Source: Azadirachta indica | Taxonomy: Eukaryota; Streptophyta; Magnoliopsida; Sapindales; Meliaceae | Length of the DNA stretch: 64,000 nt | NCBI GenBank assembly: GCA_022749755.1 | Contig: CM040441.1 | Coordinates: 18,291,475-18,355,474, forward strand | Reading direction: 5' to 3' | Shown: positions 37,898 through 64,000 of the stretch, piece by piece | How the letters are laid out: each line of letters opens with the position of its first letter | Numbering within the stretch: the first letter of the stretch is position 1 | Made by a program: the position numbers and the translations under genes | The notes under the pieces: model-generated | Seen by the model: the letters and a program-made list of their open reading frames with translations, nothing else | Databases searched by the model: none | Told to the model about the DNA's origin: nothing

Positions 37898-40800
37898 AGA
37901 TATACAAATACAATGATGCTGCTGCTGCTGCATATGATGTTAAGAAATATAAATAGAGATTACTTTTGTGATAAATATTGATGTATAATCTTTTTAATAA
38001 GCTTTTGGTACGAGATTGTTGATCAAGTGATGAGGAAGTGAAATTTAAATACATATCTTCTCTTCCAAGAAAAGATCAATTGCCAATTCATTTGCAATTT
38101 TTATTGTCAATCCCAAGTTTAAATTATGTGGGAAATTTTTAGTTTTGATGAAATATATGAATAATTTTAATGACCATATAAAAGTTTGTATTATGAAATT
38201 CAAGTAACTAAAACAAATAGAAATCAAAATAATCAAAAAATAATACAGGATTGACATAAAATAAAACCTCTAAAATATTTAAAGGAAAAATCACAGGAGG
38301 TAGAGGAGTCAAATTTCACTAAGACTAAGAGGGTATTTTTTTTTTCTGACTGAATTCTAAATATAATTATTCAAATGTTTAAAAATCATTTGTTTTTTAA
38401 CTTATATTTAAATATTTGTTAAAAACAATATACTTAACTTAAAAATTTCAATTTAAATCTTATGAAAAAATATCTAAATGATTTAATATTTTTATTTTCT
38501 AAAAATATCTGTATTTTATTAATTTATTTACTTAAAAAAATTAAAATTCTATTTAATTATTTTTTTATGTATCTCTTCTTTATTGTGAATCCTCTCTACT
38601 TGCCTTTTAAATCCTATTTATTTTATACTTTAATTATTACAATGAATTTATATATTTACATAATTAAAATTATATTATAATGTGACTTATTTTTTTATTT
38701 AATTTTTATTGATCTTTATATCATCGATTATAAATTATTTTTTTTAAAAAAATATATATATCAAACAAATAAATAATATACATACAAATATAATTTATTT
38801 ATTTTTTTTTTATCTATTATTGTGTTAATATAATCAAAATTATTATATATATAAGTATGCTATTTAAAAAGTATATATGTCAAAATATCAATTTTCAGAC
38901 TTTTTATTTTGTTAAAACAAATAATTTAATATTTATTTTTAAATATTTTAAAATAAAAAACAAACATATTATTATTATTCAGATTTTATTTAAATTCAGA
39001 TTTTAGTTATATTCAGAGTTTAAATAAAAAAAATAAACGCTATCTAAAATAAAATCAGTTATAAATTTTTTTTAAATGTCTAAATATATATTTTGAGCTT
39101 GCGTGGAGTCGGGGTTAAACTTAAATTTAGGTTAGACTCATACAAAAAATACAATCATGATTATTTCCACCTATTATACAGTACTAGTTATCAAATATTA
39201 AACCATAAATCTTACAATTTGGTTATTGATACACTTTACTATTCTAGTTGTCACTTCTAGATTTTTCTCAGGTTCAAGGTGTCCATGAATTTATATGGCC
39301 CGAAAATTATTCATCACAAAAGGGGTGCTCAGAACGAGACCAAACAAGCTTGGCAAAAGCCGAATCATCTCTGCTGTTAAACCCAAGTCGGCTTAGCCCA
39401 AGGAACAAGTTAGCTGGAACTTGGTAGGCCCAAGTGAAACGAAATTCCTAATAACAGTTAGAAAACAAGAGGATCAATTCATGTTTTTGACATTTCATTG
39501 AAAATTTATTGAAAGTCAATAGTTTTGATCGAATTTAATTTAATATTATTTATAAAAATTATAATAAATTAAATCATTAGGTAAGAGTTTTGATTGAACC
39601 TAACTTAACATTGGTCGCAATTTAAACACACTAATTTTTAGAGAGAAAATCGACTTTCATTTTATACTTGACATAAGTTGAATCCTTATTCTTTATAAGG
39701 GTATCAAGTATCTTCCTAAAAACTTATTAGCTTATAATCATTTAAGTTTAAAAATACTACTTAAAAAAAAATTAATTACAATGAAGAGTAAGAAAGGCAT
39801 CAAGACCCTTCTTCCAAAATCTAAAGTAAACTCAAAAATTACTATATAAAAGGACATAAGGCAAATAAGTCAATAAAAAATAGTAGAGAAACCTCTATTT
39901 CTACAAAACTCAAGAAGCTAAATAGCAAATTTAAGAACTGAGAAAAAGACTACTATAATTCTCTGGTTATAGAGAAAAATCAAAAATAAATTTAACAATA
40001 AATATAAAAAAATCACATAATTGTAGAATTTAATAAATATTATTGATCATGGTAAATAATAATTTTGATTTTTTTCCATATAAATTATTCTCTGAATTTT
40101 GATAATAATGATCTTGAATTTGTAAAAAAAATTTTTAAATATCTTTATTTGATTCATATTTAAGCATCTTTACTTAAATTCTTATCATAGCATTAATGCA
40201 AATGACAGCCTGAAAATTATATGTGTTCTCGACTTTAATGGATCACTCATTTTATTGTGGGCCTCCACACCAAAACAGATTTGGTTGTTGGGCTAAAGAA
40301 AGCGAAATTTGAATATTAACACTAATTAATTTTTTTTGGAGACGTTTTGTAGGTAAAAGATATTTGCAAGCATGAGAATATTAAAAGTTTAGGACATAAA
40401 ATTAATATTGTTATTAAAAGTTTAAATTTTATGAACAAAAATATCTTTTAATTATTTTTTGTTAAAAATATTTAAATATAATTAAATTAAAAATTTTAAT
40501 TTAAATTAGAATAATTAAATATGTGAGTGAATTAAAAATTATATTTATCAATAATACCTTTACTTTATTACTTAATATTTACATATGTTAATATCTTAAC
40601 ATATTAATTTCAAATTTTTTAAGACATATATGTCAATAGATTAGTTTTTTTAATTTTTTATTTTTTATAAAAATAAATAATTTAATATTTATATTTAGAT
40701 GTTTAAGGAGAAAAAATATATGTACAAATCAAATTTAGATTTCTATTAAATTTATATTTTAGTCATGTTTAGGTAGCGTTTATTTTTCTGTTGAAATTTT

Positions 40801-41559
40801 GAATATAAATAAAATTTAAATTCAATTGAAATTTGAATATGATTGGTATATTTATTTTTTTTTACCTTAAATATATGAATATAAATATTAAGATATTTTT
40901 TGAAAAACAAAAAATCTAAAACTAATATATTCACATCTACGTTTTAAAAAAATTTTAAACTAATATATTAAATTGTTTATATATATAAATATTAATAATA
41001 AATTAAAGGTATTATTAATAAATAAAATATTTAAATTATTCATATCTTTATTCATTTAAATTTAAATTAAAATTTTTAAGTTAATTATATTTAATTATTT
41101 TAATGAATATTTACACATAAATTAAAAATAAATAATTTTTAAATATATAAATAATTATATTAAAATTTTAGTTAAAAAAAATAAATTTTTAAATTTTAAA
41201 GAAAAAAAAGTCACTTCAATAACGTGAAAATAGTTTGAATTATTATCTCTAAAAGTAGAAAGGGAAAGTACGCAAAAATAAATGAAATTGGTTGTGGAGT
41301 AGATTAAATTATTGATTGCATACAAGACATGGTACGGTACTTATAAAGATGGTCACAATCATAGTCATATGTGGGCACGTGCCTTCATTTATTAGGAGTT
41401 TGAATTTGGTCTCATGTTGTGATTGCCAAATATTTTCGACCGGTGGATGTCTTTATCATATATTAATCAATGGGGTAATAATATTTTCCTTCCTAAATTT
41501 TAAAAAAATTATCATTTAAGATATCTTTTATTTAATTTTAACAATTTCGTTTTCAATAA

Positions 41560-42042
41560 TTAGGAATAGGAACGGGGCAGGTTGGAAACAGATTTTTTGA
41601 GAATTAATTTATTTTCAAACTCGTCTCTTCGCTATTTTAAAATAAACAAAGCCAGAGCACACCCGTCCCAATTCTAATCTACTTAACCCACCACCATTTG
41701 ACTCCGTTTTGACCAAATTATAGTATTGTGACTCTAATATATAATGTTTGCTACAATCAAATTAAAAGGCTTCTTATAATATAATGCTGCATGATGAGCT
41801 GAATTTTTGAGTCAACTATAATTTTTTTATAATATGCAATTATAATATTTTTCAATAGTAAATAAGGTGAAGTGAAAAATCCCTAAATCTGCCATAATTT
41901 TCAAACAGGGTGAGATGAGGAATCCTAAAATTTGTTTTAATTTTTAAATGGGTTGGATTCTTAAGCCCTTTACTCGCCCCAAATAAAGTAGGGCAAGGCA
42001 GGATGAGGCGAGTTCGGGAAAAATTTTTGTCCCTATTAATAA
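41560..42042. mobile_element. Non-autonomous DNA element with G-rich inverted ends
   Basis: 'attaggaataggaacggggc' on the left and 'gtccctattaataatt' on the right are loosely inverted. 'gggcaaggcaggatgaggc' near the right end echoes 'ggggcaggttgg' on the left. Another 'agggatagcaaaaatttt' end starts at once at about 42046, suggesting adjacent or nested copies. Confidence 0.4.
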
Positions 42043-42845
42043 TTAGGGATAGCAAAAATTTTCGAACTAGTGCCTCCACCCCCCTTGGCCTATTTAGGGT
42101 AAGTTTGAGACTTAAAAATCCAATTTGTCTAAAAATTGGGATTAGTATGGAATTATATTTTCTACCCCAACCCTCCTGCCCTGTTGAATTTGAAAATTCT
42201 TGTAAGGATATTATAGTTATCCAAAAAACTTAATCTAATACATTAATAAGACTACTGTATCAAACACTATACTTCACCTAAAATACTTAAATCTAATATT
42301 ATAGTAAGACCCTGTAATTTGAATTAGATATATTATTTTGTATATTATACTATATTGTAACTTAATCAAACAGGGATGGGTGAAGAATAAATTGAACGAA
42401 TTAAAAACAGAAATGGGTAGGCCGTAGCCCCGTTTTATTTAAAACAAGGAAGTGGTGGGTTGAGGGGGCTAATTCGCCGTAAATGGGAGCGCATAGGGAT
42501 GGCAATCCCCAATTCCAAGCTGTTCCGTTACCATCTGTACTAATAATGAAAGGAAATCATATATAAAATAATTAAAATTAGAGATCAATTTGTAAAGATT
42601 ACTAAAATATATCCTAATTTATTGTTTTAGAAAAGTTCAGGAAGACAAATATTATTATCCGAGTCATTAAATAAGATTTTTATATATTTAGGATATGTAT
42701 TCTCCTAAAACTAAAACTAAAACATCTAGAACATATATATATATATATACATATATATAAGTTTTTAAAATAAAATATTGAATATAAATATTGACTAAAT
42801 TTAAAATATTTAAAGATTCAGAAATTAAAAATAATTTTATTTACA

Positions 42846-42846
42846 A

Positions 42847-42877
<31 letters not shown>

Positions 42878-42878
42878 T
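42846..42878. repeat. (AAT)n microsatellite
   Basis: About ten AAT units in an AT-rich background. Confidence 0.85.
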
Positions 42879-43561
42879 CAAATAATTTATTCTGATTTGA
42901 GGTTGCTGTCTCATAAATTTTGAACACATTATTAGAATTTCACAAGTAATTCTAGGTCTGTTATGGCACCAAACGTATGACCAAATTTTTGTCCCAAAAT
43001 TAGTCATAGTCGTCTTGTAAAATGTCAATCGCATCAAATTAAATTACTCAAAATTATTTGTTATTTTAGTAACAAATGAGCCATAATTTGTGAATTAATG
43101 GATATAATTTTTTATTTTAGGTTTCGTGTCCGTTTGAAAGCATTAAAAGAAAGTGTTTAAAAGTACCAACAATAGTATGTTTTGGGTTTTTTAAAGAAAA
43201 TTTATTACAATGCATTTTAGTGCTTTTTATTTTAATATTATTTTTAAATAATTCATTGAAATACCTTATATTTTCATAAAGCATAGTAAATTGTATTTTA
43301 ATATACAATAATGTCCTCATTTAAAAATCACATCATCTAATACTAATTAAATTTGATATTCATATCTAAATAAATAAATAATTGAAGATAATGAAATAAT
43401 AATAATAATTTTATCTCTACATTTCATAAAACAATAAATTAAGACATAATTTATTCAATTTTTACAATTTCATTCCATAAAAAATTATTAAAAACTAAAA
43501 AAAAAACAGATCTAAGGACTTTTATAAAAGTTTTAATGGTTGCTAGTTGACTTAATTGATA

Positions 43562-43666
43562 AATTCAGTGTGAATAGGGTTTAAAAGGAAAAAAGTTCAA
43601 ACCCCATTCATACCATGTTAAGGGGATTTGAGCTTTTTTCCTTTTAAACCCTATTCATACTGAATT
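43562..43666. repeat. Near-perfect inverted repeat with 44-bp arms and a 16-bp loop
   Basis: The left arm (43562-43605) begins 'aattcagtgtgaatagggtt' and the right arm (43622-43666) ends 'aaccctattcatactgaatt'. Only about two mismatches and one extra base are visible across the stem. A transcript would form a tight hairpin. No gene is attached. Confidence 0.9.
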
Positions 43667-44144
43667 AGAAATTTTTTTTCTTGTAATATTTATTAATTTT
43701 TTAAAAAATAAAATTAAGCATTAATTTGTTAAAAATTATCGCAATATGTTTTGATTTATTTTTTAACAAAATATACGGATTCAAATGTTATTATTTTGAT
43801 TTTGATTCAAATATTTGTTAATTTTTTTTTAAAAAAATTGAGGACTAATTAAAATTTGCAGGAAAAACGACCATAGAATCTTTAAAATATAATATTATCT
43901 TATTTTAATCATAATAGATTAAAGATTATTTATTTAACTTTCAATTCTTTAAATAAATCATATTCACTATAAATATTAATTTTCTTCTATCACTTATTTT
44001 CGAAATTAATCATGCTAGATATAGTGAGAAATTTGAAGTACAACGGCATATTTTAAATATATAAATAAAATAAAAAAGCTGAATAGTATTATAAATACAA
44101 TTAATTTTAATATTATTTTTATTAATATGTAAAGAGATATTATA

Positions 44145-44975
44145 TTTTATGCTTTTGAATTTTGAACAAAGTCGACATAACCCTTAAGCTTTTGAAAAAG
44201 GTAAAATGCTCTTGGAGAAAGTTAAAATACCCTCAAGATTTCTATTTATATTTTAATTTAACTATTTTACCCTTCATTATTAACAATATATAAAATAATT
44301 ATATTATCTTTATTTTTTATTTTGTAATATATAATATATAATTTTATTCTAAAATTTAAATTTCAAAGTTATAATAATATTTTGACTTTTAATTATTTAT
44401 TTTCTTTCAAATTTATTATCAAATTTATATAATATTTAATTATATATTTTCCAAAATATATCATATTATTAAAATAATTTATTTTAAAAATTATTTATAA
44501 TTAATATTGTCAAAATTATGTATAATTATTTGAAAATTTAAGAAAATTTGACAACAAATTTTATGTTATAAAAAAATTCTATAATTAATAATACATCATT
44601 TTTAAAATAAACTATTTTAATAATATAACATATTTTAAAAATTGTGTATAATTAAATATTATAAATATTTGATAATAAATTTTCAAGGAAAGAAATAATT
44701 AATTATTAAAATATTATTATAATTTTTTAAAATTTAAATGTAAAAATAAGATTATATTCATTATTATAAAATAAAAAAAAATAAAGATAATATAATTATT
44801 TTATATATTTTTAATAATAAAGAATAAAATAGTCAAATTAAAATATAAATAATAATTTTAAGGGGTAATTTGACTTTTTTTTCAAATTTAAGAGAATATC
44901 TTATTTTTTTTTAAATTTAGGGAGGTATATTAATTTTTTTCTAAAACTCAAGAGGTGAAGTATAATATGATATAT
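44145..44975. mobile_element. Long foldback element, arms of about 400 bp
   Basis: The left arm, for example 'tttatattttaatttaacta' at about 44.25 kb, is the reverse complement of the right arm ('tagtcaaattaaaatataaa' at about 44.83 kb). The match continues inward through 'ttattatcaaatttatataa' to an apex near 44.52 kb, and outward to about 44.15 and 44.97 kb. It is very AT-rich and non-coding. Long arms with little or no spacer fit a Mutator-like or foldback MITE. Confidence 0.8.
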
Positions 44976-45642
44976 GTAAAATATTTGTATTTAATGAGTT
45001 AATTACTTTTCATACGTTACTAGAATTCTTGTCGGCAGGCTTGTACTATATACAGATTGTATGATATAATCATCCTTTAATTGGCTTCAACAATTGAAAT
45101 TCGCAAATTAAATGAGAAAAAAATCAAAAGTAATTTATGCGTGAAAAAAATAAATATCATTTCAATCTTTATATTTATTTTATTTATAATTTAAATTAAT
45201 AATTGCGACAAATATATAATTTTAATTATTAAAAATTAAAATCTCAAGAGGACATAAATTCTTCACTAATTATATTATTACCAAATAAGTCGTTCGGCAA
45301 AATGAGTCCGCTGTGAACGGAGTTCCCGAAATTTTCTCTTTTAATAATTTAAAATTAAAGAAGAAAACCAACGCGTCGTTGTGAGTGACGAAGGCGAAGA
45401 TGAAGACACATTCACATGGCGTTTCAGTTCTTCACTGAATATTTTATTCCCATTATAATAATATAATAAAAAATAAAATTAAAAAAATCAATATCCAATC
45501 CATAATTCTCGGGAATTTCAGAAACATTTTCTGACAACACACTATCCTTTCCGTTTTCATTTTATTTCTTCTTCTTAATATCTCTCCCGCAATCTTAAAT
45601 TACCGAATCATTTTTTGATTTTTTTCATTTTCTTGATCTGTA

Positions 45643-63467
<17,825 letters not shown>

Positions 63468-64000
63468 GATTACAACCACAACCATATTTGTGTGTGTTAT
63501 ATATCAGATCATATCTATCAAGGCCTATATACTACATGGCTATAGCCTGCGTTGCCTAAAAGAATTTGTACAGATCCATTGTATACAAGTTAACAATAAT
63601 GATTTTACTTGCTTGTGTGTTATGTCAGTGAAATTTAAAATGGCAGCCCAAATTATTCGATGCAGTTTTATAGGCACAAGGTATACAAATCCTTCATGGA
63701 TGAACAGTCTGAAAGATGGAGAGAAATAATGTTAGAGCAGTGCAGTTAACTTTACTCTCTTTCCTTTCTGGTTGTCTTAAAGTGGATTTTTTTGGGGAAA
63801 TTTATGAAAATATCCAAAGTAAAATAGGAATTTCAAAAATATTTAATAGCCATCTTCATAAAAAATCTAAAAAATTGAGAATTTTAATTTTACTGTATGC
63901 TAATTATCACTCAATGTTGAGTGGTTAACACTAAGTGTCTTCTAATCAATACTGAGTATAGATTGGTCGACATTCAGTGACAATCGATCAATACTGAATG
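63468..64000. other. 3' UTR and downstream sequence of the acyl-ACP synthetase gene
   Basis: No further gene is visible before the window ends. The final 80 bases contain repeated and inverted 'caatactgagt' and 'cattcagtg' words, possibly the start of a repeat that continues outside the window. Confidence 0.5.

Larger units (their letters stand above)
37898..45642. other. Intergenic, AT-rich, with foldback elements
   Basis: No supportable gene was found. Possible hAT-like elements, with 'agcgtttatttttctg' or its complement near one end, occur around 38.33-39.06 and from 40.77 kb, but their limits are unclear. G-rich-ended elements lie at 41.56-42.04 kb and a related fragment at 42.05-42.53 kb. 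An (AAT)n tract lies at about 42.85-42.88 kb, a 44-bp hairpin at 43.56-43.67 kb and a long foldback at 44.1-45.0 kb. The last 300 bp is the likely promoter and leader of the acyl-ACP synthetase gene. Confidence 0.65.

Noticed and set aside
39270..39440. Less AT-biased segment with 'gcccaagtcggcttagcccaag'
   Set aside because: Looks like decayed repeat DNA with no open frame or partner copy here; too little to name.

Overview
This is an AT-rich plant nuclear window, from a eudicot whose species I could not identify. The evidence is GT-AG introns, plant-only gene families (UGT75-type glucosyltransferase, TMK receptor kinase, X8-tailed GH17 glucanase, plastid acyl-activating enzyme) and a large load of MITE- and LTR-type repeats. 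All recognised genes lie on the + strand. They are five unrelated or loosely related loci separated by 5-9 kb of repeat-rich DNA. There is no operon and no recognisable gene cluster beyond the UGT gene and its dead relative.

Layout: (1) 1-5175 is intergenic, with an LTR remnant at about 1.8-2.7 kb. (2) 5176-6573 is an intact, intronless UGT75-like glucosyltransferase. (3) 6574-15342 is intergenic and contains a 1.63 kb non-autonomous LTR element (8899-10529) whose interior is an array of small palindromes. (4) 15343-16692 is a heavily broken UGT75 pseudogene related to gene 1. (5) 16693-25485 is intergenic with several foldback or hAT-like elements. (6) 25486-28703 is a two-exon TMK-type LRR receptor kinase. 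(7) 28704-36292 is intergenic and holds a dense cluster of Micron-like MITEs (32.9-35.0 kb). (8) 36293-37897 is a three-exon GH17 beta-1,3-glucanase with a C-terminal X8 domain. (9) 37898-45642 is intergenic and includes an about 0.8 kb long-arm foldback (44.1-45.0 kb). (10) 45643-63467 is an 18-exon plastid acyl-ACP synthetase (AAE15/AAE16 type). All its splice sites are canonical, but exon 8 carries a one-base frameshift, and its introns hold an LTR element and many local duplications.

The genes do not form an evident pathway. They suggest small-molecule glucosylation, cell-surface (auxin/TMK) signalling, callose/beta-glucan turnover in the wall, and fatty-acid re-activation in plastids.

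I did not find a clearly new biological system. The points most worth checking are the single-base lesion in an otherwise perfect AAE15/16 gene, the Micron-like MITE cluster, the palindrome array inside a TRIM-like element, the long foldbacks that could make hairpin RNA, and an in-frame retainable intron in the GH17 gene. Exon boundaries were worked out by hand from frame, splice signals and family resemblance. No database search was run.
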